Notes under the pieces: model-generated | What the model was told of the DNA's origin: nothing | Seen by the model: only the letters and a program-made list of their open reading frames with translations | Database searches by the model: none | Shown: piece after piece, positions 1 to 6,971 of the stretch | How positions within the stretch are numbered: the stretch's first letter is position 1 | Layout of the letters: the number at the start of each line of letters is the position of its first letter | NCBI GenBank assembly: GCA_007135635.1 | Contig: SLIO01000247.1 | Coordinates: 1 to 13,634 of the forward strand | Origin: Methylomicrobium sp. | Lineage (GTDB): Bacteria; Pseudomonadota; Gammaproteobacteria; Methylococcales; Methylomonadaceae | DNA length: 13,634 nt | Reading direction: 5' to 3' | Program-made: the position numbers and the translations under genes

Positions 1-254
1 TCCGAGCGGACCGGATGCAACAAAATAACCGTTGCTTCGGCCCTGTCCGCAGGTACATACCAAACAGCTATTTCGGCACCGGACTCGCTGTTTAACCTCG
101 CATCGTAAACCGGAAAATCCAAATTCGGTTTGTCTATGTTACGATGGGTCGGTGCTATCAAAATACTGCCGGCTTGCCATGCCGCAACCGCGACGAAGAC
201 CAACCCCAAAATCAAGAACCATGCACACGTTCGCCAAAAGTTGAGTCGGCTCAT
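1..254 (-). CDS. alpha/beta-hydrolase-like membrane-anchored protein (5' end only)
   Basis: An open frame runs from an ATG at 254 to the window edge with no stop, giving about 84 N-terminal residues. The start is supported by a good ribosome binding site, AGGTGA (complement of 261-266), six bases upstream. The protein begins MSRLNFWRTCAWFLILGLV, a short basic N-terminus followed by one hydrophobic helix (about residues 9-30), so it is probably anchored in the inner membrane. The visible end (EIAVWYVPAD...ATVILLHPVRS) has the first beta strands and the LLHPV turn seen where the oxyanion region lies in alpha/beta hydrolases of the extended-lipase or peptidase-S9-like type. The nucleophile motif GxSxG would lie outside the window and cannot be checked. 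The family call is moderately secure; substrate and role are unknown. Its upstream side is occupied almost immediately by repeat sequence. Confidence 0.65.
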   Translation of the reverse strand, partial: MSRLNFWRTCAWFLILGLVFVAVAAWQAGSILIAPTHRNIDKPNLDFPVYDARLNSESGAEIAVWYVPADRAEATVILLHPVRS

Positions 255-266
255 TAAAAATCACCT

Positions 267-298
267 GGAATCAAGGGGTCAGGGAATCAAGGGGTCAG
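267..298. repeat. perfect 16-bp tandem duplication
   Basis: The 16-mer ggaatcaaggggtcag occurs twice in direct succession (267-282 and 283-298) with no mismatch. The second copy runs directly into the 28-bp repeat that begins ggggtcagg. The duplication starts one base beyond the ribosome binding site of the hydrolase gene on the minus strand. It looks like slippage or a duplicated element end. Confidence 0.9.
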
Positions 299-607
299 GC
301 CTTACATTTGACACCCAGTAAGAACAAAGCTGTCACTCAAGCACAAGATTGGGGTCATTTCTTGTATTTTACACTCAGATCTTTTTATCCTTGAACGAGT
401 CGGAATTTGTGGCTTTCGGAATCTTGTATTAAACATTTTTAGGTCATATGTTAGATGCAAATGGTTTAAGTTTGGTTGGCGATGACTAGTCACTATAATG
501 CCCTTTTTAGGTTGGTGAATAATTTGGTATGAGCTAAGCTTTAGCGTATGGAGCAATGAAACAGGCGGAAAAAGGAAGAGTGGATGTCAAATGTAAAAAT
601 TGACCCC
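291..607. mobile_element. remnant of a small repeat-bounded element (MITE-like, possibly RAYT/IS200-associated)
   Basis: Three degenerate copies of one 28-bp sequence are visible: 291-318 (direct), 351-378 (direct, 21 of 28 identical to the first) and 580-607 (inverted, 22 of 28 identical to the first after reverse complementing). The outer copies face each other and so resemble terminal inverted repeats of an element about 317 bp long. The core, ggggtca followed by ttacatttgaca, resembles short sequences I associate with the flanks of REP-associated tyrosine transposase or IS200-like genes in proteobacteria; that link is from memory and unverified. No transposase coding sequence lies inside, so if mobile it would be non-autonomous or dead. 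Confidence 0.5.
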
Positions 608-861
608 ATTTGGCATGATTGCAAGACTTGTTACTTTACTTGCTGGATCAGTATCTGGTTTCGTTGATCCGCCACCTTAGCCAACGAGTGCGAGGGGTGG
701 TTAGGGTGCAGGCACTCGCCTGACAGGGCGCCGTATATCGAAAAATTAGATAAAGGGTCTATATCTACGAACTTTCACAGTAACAAACTTGGGTGGGGCT
801 GCCCGTTTCCTTTTGTCGTTTTTTGATCGTTTGTGACTTGTCTTTTCGATTTTTACATGAG

Positions 862-915
862 TACGCTTACCAATCGAGAAAATCTGTTTGATTTTTCTCG
901 TAGATACGAAGCGTA
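862..915. promoter_or_regulatory. nested inverted repeat upstream of the TIR-like gene
   Basis: An outer perfect 7-bp stem (tacgctt 862-868 with aagcgta 909-915) encloses an inner perfect 8-bp stem (cgagaaaa 875-882 with ttttctcg 893-900) and a 10-base loop. The structure ends 66 bases before the proposed start codon at 982. It lacks a following T-tract, so it is not a typical terminator. It could be a protein-binding dyad or a leader RNA hairpin; the role is unknown. Confidence 0.4.
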
Positions 916-981
916 GCTTTGCCGGTATTTTTTCTGACCGCAGTGGGGCGGATTTGACGTTTTAATTTATAGGTGCAGGGT

Positions 982-1593
982 ATGAAAACTTATATTTTAA
1001 CCAGTTTTGCGATGGCTAACCACGGTGCTAATTTTGCGCATTGGTTGCGAGATCGTTTGATGAAGCATTACCAGTTGAATCATGTGAATGCGGTGTACGT
1101 GGATTCGGTAGTCGCGCGTTCTGGGAATACCCTGCATGCCATGTCGTTTGATATGGGGGCGCAGGCACCGAACGGCGTCGCGCGTGTGTTTCCGGATATG
1201 CGTCCTCACATGAAATCCGAAACCGGCGCGAATCCTATTGGAGCGATGCGTTCTGACTGGGATGAACTGTATACTCGAGCGATGTCAGAAGCGGATGTCA
1301 TGTTGTTTGCTTATACCGTTGAATACGATCAAAGCCAATGGTGCATGCAGGAATGGCAACAGTTTCATGCGGAGAATGTGCGTCGCCGTAATGCGAAACT
1401 ACCGATACTCCGCGGAGTGGTATTGCAGTTTCACAATGCCAATAATTTGATCGACATCAATCAAACGCATATCTCGCGGGTTCCAGTGGTAAAAACCGAT
1501 GGTGGATGCCAAGGGTTGGCGTGGGATAAGGGGGATTTTATTTTGAATCCGTCGGATTTCAGTCGAGTGACTGCGGCAATTGGAAAATTGTAA
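982..1593 (+). CDS. stand-alone TIR-domain-like protein (putative NAD-processing)
   Basis: The ATG at 982 is preferred over a GTG at 973 because AGGTG at 971-975 is well spaced from it; the product has 203 residues. Numbering from the GTG form (three residues more), the order of predicted elements fits a TIR fold: strand KTYILTSF, helix over residues 18-34, strand NAVYVDS (39-45), a long loop region, helix WDELYTRAMSEA (96-107), strand DVMLFAY (108-114), helix starting at SQWCMQEW (121-128), and strand PILRGVVLQF (144-153). The S-x-W-C-x-x-E pattern resembles the plant and bacterial TIR helix that carries the catalytic glutamate, which points to Glu127 as a candidate NADase residue. There is no signal peptide or membrane segment, so it should be cytoplasmic. 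Single-domain TIR proteins of this size include ThsB of the Thoeris defence system, but no ThsA-like SIR2/SLOG partner is present. Family assignment rests on motif reading only; another Rossmann-like fold is possible. Confidence 0.55.
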   Translation: MKTYILTSFAMANHGANFAHWLRDRLMKHYQLNHVNAVYVDSVVARSGNTLHAMSFDMGAQAPNGVARVFPDMRPHMKSETGANPIGAMRSDWDELYTRAMSEADVMLFAYTVEYDQSQWCMQEWQQFHAENVRRRNAKLPILRGVVLQFHNANNLIDINQTHISRVPVVKTDGGCQGLAWDKGDFILNPSDFSRVTAAIGKL

Positions 1594-1604
1594 GCACGAG
1601 AGAA

Positions 1605-1639
1605 AAAAGGGCGCTTGAATACGGCCCCTTTCTTTTTTT
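1605..1639 (+). terminator. Rho-independent terminator after the TIR-like gene
   Basis: The stem aaaggg (1606-1611) pairs with cccttt (1626-1631) and is followed by a T-rich tract at 1631-1639. It begins 12 bases after the stop codon. The A-run before the stem gives a T-tract on the other strand, so it could also stop transcripts leaving yaiI about 100 bases away. Confidence 0.65.
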
Positions 1640-1735
1640 AACACCCGGTTAACTCGACGTGTTAGTATCCTGTCAAGAGAGTCAAGGAACCGCCACAAAG
1701 CTTAATGCTTATGGAGGTTAATTTGTGCATATTCC

Positions 1736-2191
1736 TTAACGATGCTTAGCGTATTGCGTCAATAATTTATCCAATTGATTGGCAAAGTTTTTTCGGTCGT
1801 TTTGATTGAGGGGCGCAGGTCCTTCGGTTTGGATACCGCTGGACCGCAAAGTATCCATGAAATCTCTCATGTTCAGCAGCGATCGAATATTCTCACTCGT
1901 ATATAATTCGCCACGCGGATTCAATGCCTTGGCGCCTTTGTCGATCGATTCCGCTGCCAAGGGAATATCGCCGGTGATGACAAGGTCGCCCGGAGCGAGT
2001 TTTTTGACGATTTCATTGTCGGCAACATCGAAACCCTTCGACACCCGAAGGAAAGCGATATAACGCGACGGCGGCACACTCACCGAATGATTGGCGACCA
2101 GGGTCAATTGCGTCTTGGTTCGCTCGGCCGCCTTGAATAAAATCTCTTTGATTACCACCGGACATGCATCGGCATCCACCCATATTTTCAT
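1736..2191 (-). CDS. yaiI: YaiI/YqxD family protein (UPF0178, DUF188)
   Basis: The 151-residue product is full length for the family and closely follows E. coli YaiI along its whole extent. The signature starts at residue 4 with [14 protein letters not shown], followed by [24 protein letters not shown] (about 39-62), [14 protein letters not shown] (68-81), ALNPRGE and [18 protein letters not shown]. Clustered conserved aspartates (D6, D8, D56, D59, D69, D75) suggest a metal-binding, PIN-like nuclease fold, but no biochemical role is firmly established for the family. The start ATG lies directly before the conserved [10 protein letters not shown]; the ribosome binding site is weak. The gene stands alone, convergent with the TIR-like gene and divergent from recB. 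Confidence 0.93.
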   Translation of the reverse strand: MKIWVDADACPVVIKEILFKAAERTKTQLTLVANHSVSVPPSRYIAFLRVSKGFDVADNEIVKKLAPGDLVITGDIPLAAESIDKGAKALNPRGELYTSENIRSLLNMRDFMDTLRSSGIQTEGPAPLNQNDRKNFANQLDKLLTQYAKHR

Positions 2192-2517
2192 ATTGCAACT
2201 CTGTAAGTTATGTGAGCCGAATGTATTGGCTAGTCGCTAATGATTTTCTAGGATGAAAAGGTCAACGTCAAATTATTTCGAGATCAACGGTTTTTTGCGG
2301 ACCTTCATGACTTTTATCAATGAATTTTTGCTAAGTAGCGTCCCTAAGGAGTATAAAAGAGTAAAAAAGAAGTAATTCGGCTTAAAATCGGTTTGGATTG
2401 GTACTGACCAAGCCTAGGGTCGAGATTGACAGAACACAATGAATTTTAATTATTCTTCACAAAACCCTTGAATCGCTGCGTAAATCCAAGCAAGCTAAAA
2501 CCCTCGCTCAAAGCCCC
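2192..2517. other. 326-bp intergenic region between yaiI and recB
   Basis: This holds the promoters for the divergent yaiI and recB. No coding sequence, tRNA or recC remnant is seen. A short hairpin (ttggt 2398-2402 with accaa 2407-2411) and a perfect TTGACA box are the only recognisable items; the sequence before recB is AT-rich. Confidence 0.6.
2426..2456 (+). promoter_or_regulatory. candidate promoter for recB
   Basis: A perfect -35 box TTGACA lies at 2426-2431. At the usual spacing the sequence is AT-rich (taattattct, 2447-2456), but no hexamer matches the -10 consensus well, so the call is tentative. It would give a leader of about 55 bases before the recB start. Confidence 0.35.
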
Positions 2518-5500
2518 ATGCTATCCGAACATTTCGACCCGATAACAACCGATTGTCGCCAAGGCATCAATTTAATCGAGGCCAGCGCCGGTACCGGCAA
2601 GACCTATGCAATCGCAATGCTGGCGCTGCGCTTTGTCGTCGAACTCGACATGAAAATCGAGGAGTTATTGGTGGTGACTTTTACGAAGGCCGCCACCGAG
2701 GAGTTGAAAGAACGGATCAGGCTCAGGCTCAATGAGGCTAAGCAGGCCGCAAACGGAAAAACCGAAAACATTGACGACGCGATTATCAAATGGCTAAACC
2801 GGCTCGAAATCGACCGCGACCTGATCAAGAAAAGACTGCAGTTGGCGCTGCTCGATATCGATCAAGCGGCCGTGTTTACAATTCACGGTTTTTGCCAGCG
2901 AGTTTTAAAAGAGCATGCATTGGAAAGCGGCCAGCTTTTCGATTCCGAATTAATGGCCGATGTAGCGGCCCTCAAACAAGCCTGTGCAGACGATTTCTGG
3001 CGTGGCCAAATTTATCAAAGAGCCCCCTGGGAAGCTGCTTTGTTGACCATAAGCTATCCGACCCCGGATGCATTATTGGCCGGCATCGATCGTATTTCGC
3101 TCGACATCAAGATTTTTCCGGAGTATCGAGACCCGAACGAAGCATTAGCCGTCTGCCAAGAACAGGCAGAGCAAGCGAGAATGCATCTCGACAAGGCTGT
3201 GCAAACGCTGCTGGATCACTTTGATGAGGGCGTCTTCAAATCGTCTTATACCGACAGTTTCGAACATCACCTGCAAGCGTTACGCGCATGGCTGCACCGC
3301 GAAACGCTGCAAGTTCCTGGCCCCGCGGCCTTTTCCTGCGTGACGACAACCGGCCTGATAGATGGCTTGAACGGTAACAAGTTTAAAAAAACCAAAACGC
3401 AAACCGGCGAACAGCGCAAGCTCGAGTATCTGGCAACACTGAAGATTGACACCACGCCTTTCGAAGCCTTGGCCGACTCGATCGACCGAATCGGCCTGGT
3501 TTTTCGCCGGGCGCTGTTAGAACATATCCGTGTAGAATTGGACAGGCAGATGCTGCAACTCAATGTCTTGTCGTTCGACGATTTGATTAGCCGGCTTGCC
3601 AACGCTTTGCAGGATGATCGAGGCGCATTGTTGGTTGCCGAATTGAGACAACGCTTTAAGGTTGCCTTGATCGATGAATTTCAGGATACCGATCAAAACC
3701 AGTGGTTTATATTTTCAACGTTGTTCGGCTTGGCTGCGCATTATCTTTATTTGATCGGCGATCCCAAGCAAGCGATTTATAAATTTCGCGGCGCCGATAT
3801 ATTTTCCTACCTAGCCGCGCAGCAACAGGCGCATCACCGCTTTACACTCGGTACGAATTGGCGCTCGCAGCCGACCTTGGTTGAAGCGGTCAATGCCGTG
3901 TTCAGCCGCGAACGCGCCTTTTTCCTCGAACAATTGCATTTTTACCCGGTCGTGGGGGCACCCGCCAATGCGTCTAAAACATTAAGTTTTGCTAACCGGA
4001 CGCTCGCGCCGATGATGCTTTGGCAATTGCCGGAAAGCGACAAAGGCCACTGGAGCGCGGGTAAGGCTGGCGAATGCATTCAAGCCGAAGTCGTTAACGA
4101 AATCGTCGAGTTGCTTACTGAAGCCTATCTTTTGACAGGCACCGGAGAACGCGTCCAGCCGGGCGATATCGCGATACTAGTCAGAACCAACCGTCAGGCT
4201 GCGGAATATCAAGCCGCATTGCGTGAAGCCGGAGTTCCGTCGGTATTGAACAGCACCGAATCGGTATTCGCGACTGCGGAAGCGGACGATCTGTTTTGTT
4301 TGCTGCAAGCCATTGCCCACCCCGGCGACACGGTGCTACTGAAGCAGGCCTTGACGCTCGATTGGTTCGGATTGGATGGGCAGGCTTTATATTGCATCTT
4401 GAATCAAGAAGCGGCCTTGGATGCCTGGCTGACACATTTTTTAAATTATTATCAGCACTGGCAAAATCAAGGACTGATGGCGATGATGCAGCGCTTGCTC
4501 GACCAGGAACAGGTATGCCTGCAACTATCGGCTACCCAGCTTGCAGAACGCCGCTTGACCAATCTGTATCATCTGATCGAGTTAGTCCAGCAAGCCGCCG
4601 TTGACGAGCATTTAGGCATCGGAAAAACGCTGGACTGGTTACGCGCGCGAATCGTCGATGCGGCGGCTGGCAAAGGCAGCCTTGAAGAACAATGCATGCG
4701 CTTGGAAAGCGATCATGAAGCGGTCAAAATCGTTACGATGCACCGGTCCAAGGGGCTTGAGTATAATATCGTATTCTGCCCATCGTTATGGCAACGCAGC
4801 AGGCGGCTCTACGACGGCAAGTCCTTGATTCAATGCCACGAGCAAGGGCGCATCGTCGCCGACTTGGGCTCGGACGATTACGAACGACGCCGCGCGCAAG
4901 CGATCGACGAAGAACTGGCCGAGGATTTGCGCGTATGTTATGTCGCGCTGACCCGAGCCAAATATCGCTGCTATCTTGCTTGGGCCGATGTTCGAAGCAA
5001 GGAGATACCGAATCAATCGGCGCTGGCCTGGTTGCTCGACTTCACGAAATGCGATTTTGCCGCCCAACAATCCGTCCTGAACGAATTTTGTCATCGCAAT
5101 CCGAAGGCTTTCGAATACCGTTTACTGGACGCGCCGGCGATTTACGACGGCCGCTATGAAAAACCTATTACAGACACCCAATTATCGGCAAGATCGCGGC
5201 AACGCACGCTACGTAGCGACTGGCAAATGAGCAGTTACACGGCGCTGTCGGCCTTGAGCCTGCAAGACGCACCGGAATTGCCGCAAGACAAGGCCCGAGA
5301 GTCAGCCGCTATCGATGCCGAAACCGGTCTGCCGGCGTCCGGCATTCGGGATGAGGCATTGCCGAAAGGCGCTCATACCGGGAATGTCGTGCATGACTTA
5401 CTGGAGCATATCGAATTCGATTATTTGGCCGGCGAGCCGGACATTGCCGAGCTGCGTGATCAAGCTTGCCGGCGCTACGGTTTGCAAACGGATGTCCCTG

Positions 5501-6051
5501 AGGCCATCGACCGGCTGTTGCAGTCCGTGGTTAAAACGCCGTTGGCCGAAGATGACACGGCTTTCAGACTGATGAATATCGCTGATCGGAAATGCTTGAA
5601 GGAAATGCCGTTTTATCTTGCGATGCAGCCGATGAACGCCGCAAAAATCAATGCTATCTTAGCAGGCTCGCCGGTTTTTCAGGCGCTGAACAGCAAGCAA
5701 ATGTGCGGTTATTTAACTGGGTTTATCGATCTAATTTGCGAATACGGCGGCCAGTATTACGTCATCGATTATAAAACCAACAGCCTGTCTGACTATCGGT
5801 CCGAGAGCTTGACCGAGGCGATGCGCGAACATAATTACGGACTACAATATTGGCTTTATACGCTAGTGCTGCATCGTTATCTGAGGCAACGATTGCCCGA
5901 TTACGATTACGAAAAGCATTTCGGCGGGGTGTTGTATTTATTCGTACGCGGCATGCAGCCCGAACAGCCGATGAGCGGTGTTTATCGGGATAGACCGGAT
6001 TTACAGCGTATCGAAGCCTTATCCGGGGTTTTTAACGGAACGGGGATTTAA
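2518..6051 (+). CDS. recB: RecBCD helicase/nuclease subunit RecB
   Basis: The 1177-residue product is practically the length of E. coli RecB (1180). It is the 3'-5' helicase and sole nuclease of exodeoxyribonuclease V, which resects double-strand breaks and degrades foreign linear DNA in the cytoplasm. Superfamily 1 helicase motifs are in order: Walker A EASAGTGKT (21-29), TIHGFC motif, DEFQDTD (386-392), GDPKQAIYKFRGAD, VKIVTMHRSKGLEY and YVALTRAK (808-815). The C-terminal nuclease has GFIDL with Asp1071 and VIDYKTN with Asp1084 and Lys1086, equivalent to the D-D-K triad of E. coli RecB, so it should be active. The ATG at 2518 has no clear ribosome binding site, but an in-frame TGA upstream and the fit of the N-terminus to RecB support it. 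recC is not adjacent, and recD lies downstream after an opposite-strand gene. Confidence 0.97.
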   Translation: MLSEHFDPITTDCRQGINLIEASAGTGKTYAIAMLALRFVVELDMKIEELLVVTFTKAATEELKERIRLRLNEAKQAANGKTENIDDAIIKWLNRLEIDRDLIKKRLQLALLDIDQAAVFTIHGFCQRVLKEHALESGQLFDSELMADVAALKQACADDFWRGQIYQRAPWEAALLTISYPTPDALLAGIDRISLDIKIFPEYRDPNEALAVCQEQAEQARMHLDKAVQTLLDHFDEGVFKSSYTDSFEHHLQALRAWLHRETLQVPGPAAFSCVTTTGLIDGLNGNKFKKTKTQTGEQRKLEYLATLKIDTTPFEALADSIDRIGLVFRRALLEHIRVELDRQMLQLNVLSFDDLISRLANALQDDRGALLVAELRQRFKVALIDEFQDTDQNQWFIFSTLFGLAAHYLYLIGDPKQAIYKFRGADIFSYLAAQQQAHHRFTLGTNWRSQPTLVEAVNAVFSRERAFFLEQLHFYPVVGAPANASKTLSFANRTLAPMMLWQLPESDKGHWSAGKAGECIQAEVVNEIVELLTEAYLLTGTGERVQPGDIAILVRTNRQAAEYQAALREAGVPSVLNSTESVFATAEADDLFCLLQAIAHPGDTVLLKQALTLDWFGLDGQALYCILNQEAALDAWLTHFLNYYQHWQNQGLMAMMQRLLDQEQVCLQLSATQLAERRLTNLYHLIELVQQAAVDEHLGIGKTLDWLRARIVDAAAGKGSLEEQCMRLESDHEAVKIVTMHRSKGLEYNIVFCPSLWQRSRRLYDGKSLIQCHEQGRIVADLGSDDYERRRAQAIDEELAEDLRVCYVALTRAKYRCYLAWADVRSKEIPNQSALAWLLDFTKCDFAAQQSVLNEFCHRNPKAFEYRLLDAPAIYDGRYEKPITDTQLSARSRQRTLRSDWQMSSYTALSALSLQDAPELPQDKARESAAIDAETGLPASGIRDEALPKGAHTGNVVHDLLEHIEFDYLAGEPDIAELRDQACRRYGLQTDVPEAIDRLLQSVVKTPLAEDDTAFRLMNIADRKCLKEMPFYLAMQPMNAAKINAILAGSPVFQALNSKQMCGYLTGFIDLICEYGGQYYVIDYKTNSLSDYRSESLTEAMREHNYGLQYWLYTLVLHRYLRQRLPDYDYEKHFGGVLYLFVRGMQPEQPMSGVYRDRPDLQRIEALSGVFNGTGI

Positions 6052-6107
6052 TAACGCCGATATATGGAGAGCATGAGCCTATAAAAGCATTTTGTCCACG
6101 AAATATA

Positions 6108-6141
6108 AAAAAGCCGAAAGCAGTCGCCCATTCGGCTTTTT
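6108..6141 (+). terminator. terminator after recB
   Basis: A perfect 11-bp stem (6108-6118 with 6131-6141, core aaaagccgaa / ttcggctttt) closes a 12-base loop 56 bases after the recB stop. The flanking A and T runs belong to the stem, so it can work on both strands. Confidence 0.8.
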
Positions 6142-6160
6142 ATGATCGCCAGTCCTCATG

Positions 6161-6186
6161 CGGGGCGGGTTATTCAACCCGTCTCG
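6161..6186. repeat. strong hairpin between recB and the rlpA-like gene
   Basis: An 11-bp stem including two G-U pairs when read as plus-strand RNA (6161-6171 with 6176-6186; core cgggtt attc aacccg) closes a 4-base loop. It lacks a real T-tract, so it may be a REP-like hairpin or an mRNA 3'-end stabiliser rather than a terminator. Confidence 0.5.
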
Positions 6187-6223
6187 AACGTTTTGATTTG
6201 CTTTAGCTATGGTCGAAAAGTTT

Positions 6224-6262
6224 AGGACGGAGTTGCAAACCCCGTCCTGCCAAAGTTTTTTT
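6224..6262. terminator. possible terminator of the rlpA-like gene or a second recB terminator
   Basis: A 7-bp GC-rich stem (aggacgg 6224-6230 with ccgtcct 6242-6248) lies 39 bases beyond the rlpA-like stop. A T-run at 6256-6262 follows on the plus strand after a 7-base gap. Read on the minus strand the stem is followed by only a short aaactttt stretch, so its main direction is unclear. Confidence 0.5.
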
Positions 6263-6286
6263 GTTATTCGCCAATCTACGATTCAA

Positions 6287-6748
6287 TTACGATTCATTGC
6301 TGCGAATTTCGGCTATCGCTTGAGAACGGCTCAAAGGTTGAATCTCTACAAAACCAACGCCCTGCTTTTGAATACCGACTTCCTTGGCGGCCGCATAGGA
6401 CAGATCCAACTCTCTTTTACCGTGATAAGGTCCTCGGTCGGTGATTTGTACGACAACCGATTTATGGCTTTTGGGATTGGTGACTTTCACGTAGGATAAC
6501 AAAGGCAGCGTTTTATGAGCGGCGGTCATCGCATACATATCGAATTTACGTCCGCTCGCGGTTTTTTTGCCGTGAAATTTAGGACCGTACCAAGAAGCTC
6601 GACCCAATCGTCCTTTCGTAGGTTTACCGGCGGTTTTACCCGAAACCAGCTTGGTTTTATGCTGATCGGATGCCTCAACTGTCTTTACAGGATGAGTCAA
6701 TAGACTGCCCATCATAAACACAGAACTTGCCAAAATGATTTTATTCAT
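6287..6748 (-). CDS. RlpA-like double-psi beta-barrel secreted protein
   Basis: The 153-residue product begins with a signal peptide (MNKIILASSVFMMGSLL..., cleavage probably near residues 26-28) without a lipobox cysteine, so it should be soluble in the periplasm, not a lipoprotein. Residues 48-136 form the RlpA/DPBB domain: GRASWYGPKFHGKKTASG, YAMTAAHKTLPLLSYVKVTN, VVVQITDRGPY, ELDLSYAAAKEVG. RlpA enzymes are lytic transglycosylases that cut stem-peptide-free glycan at the septum. The C-terminal SPOR domain that targets classical RlpA to the septum is missing, and the protein ends soon after the barrel. Asp104 in TDRGPY is kept, but the position 37 residues earlier, usually Glu in TASGE-x-F-D, is Arg67. 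Catalysis is therefore uncertain. The gene sits alone on the minus strand between recB and recD. Confidence 0.9.
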   Translation of the reverse strand: MNKIILASSVFMMGSLLTHPVKTVEASDQHKTKLVSGKTAGKPTKGRLGRASWYGPKFHGKKTASGRKFDMYAMTAAHKTLPLLSYVKVTNPKSHKSVVVQITDRGPYHGKRELDLSYAAAKEVGIQKQGVGFVEIQPLSRSQAIAEIRSNES

Positions 6749-6798
6749 AATGTAAAGCCTTATTATTTAACAACAACTTGATTCTACCCTTGTAAATA

Positions 6799-6813
6799 TT
6801 AAGCTAAGCTTAA
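6799..6813. promoter_or_regulatory. 7+1+7 inverted repeat upstream of the rlpA-like gene
   Basis: ttaagct and agcttaa form perfect 7-bp arms around a single central base, 50 bases upstream of the rlpA-like start and about 160 bases before recD. The compact symmetry resembles an operator, but no regulator is identifiable. Confidence 0.3.
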
Positions 6814-6971
6814 ACCATAGAGATCAAAACCGGTATTTAGATTTATTATCGCTATGCCAAAAGTTATTGAGACACGATCCTATATGGGCTGCTTTCATTT
6901 TGCTCGGAAAGTTTTAAAGCGCCTTATTTGATTATTTTTACGGCAACAAGCGCCGACACTTATCTGACAAA

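Larger units (their letters stand above)
255..981. other. 727-bp non-coding, repeat-rich intergenic stretch
   Basis: No convincing gene is visible on either strand. The left half (267-607) carries the tandem duplication and three related 28-bp repeats described separately. The middle (645-722) contains several short inverted repeats in GC-rich sequence: 645-650 with 665-670, 685-691 with 712-718, and 709-713 with 718-722. The right part (about 730-970) is AT-richer, leads to the TIR-like gene, and contains a nested inverted repeat at 862-915. No clean -35/-10 pair for the TIR-like gene could be picked. The stretch looks like accessory DNA with decayed mobile sequence, but no integrase or transposase remains. 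Confidence 0.7.

Noticed and set aside
32..321. Two plus-strand ORFs at the window start
   Set aside because: They are opposite-strand shadows of the hydrolase coding sequence, which has a good ribosome binding site and protein-like sequence.
302..556. 84-codon minus-strand ORF within the repeat region
   Set aside because: It runs through two of the 28-bp repeats, shows no recognisable domain, and has a composition typical of chance frames.
681..722. Possible integron attC site
   Set aside because: The inverted repeats looked suggestive, but the core GTTRRRY and RYYYAAC boxes are not matched and there is no integrase or cassette array.
875..900. Terminator before the TIR-like gene
   Set aside because: The stem is AT-rich and has no following T-tract; it fits better as part of a nested inverted repeat.
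954..959. TTGACG as -35 box of the TIR-like gene
   Set aside because: A -10 box at proper spacing would fall on the ribosome binding site and start codon.
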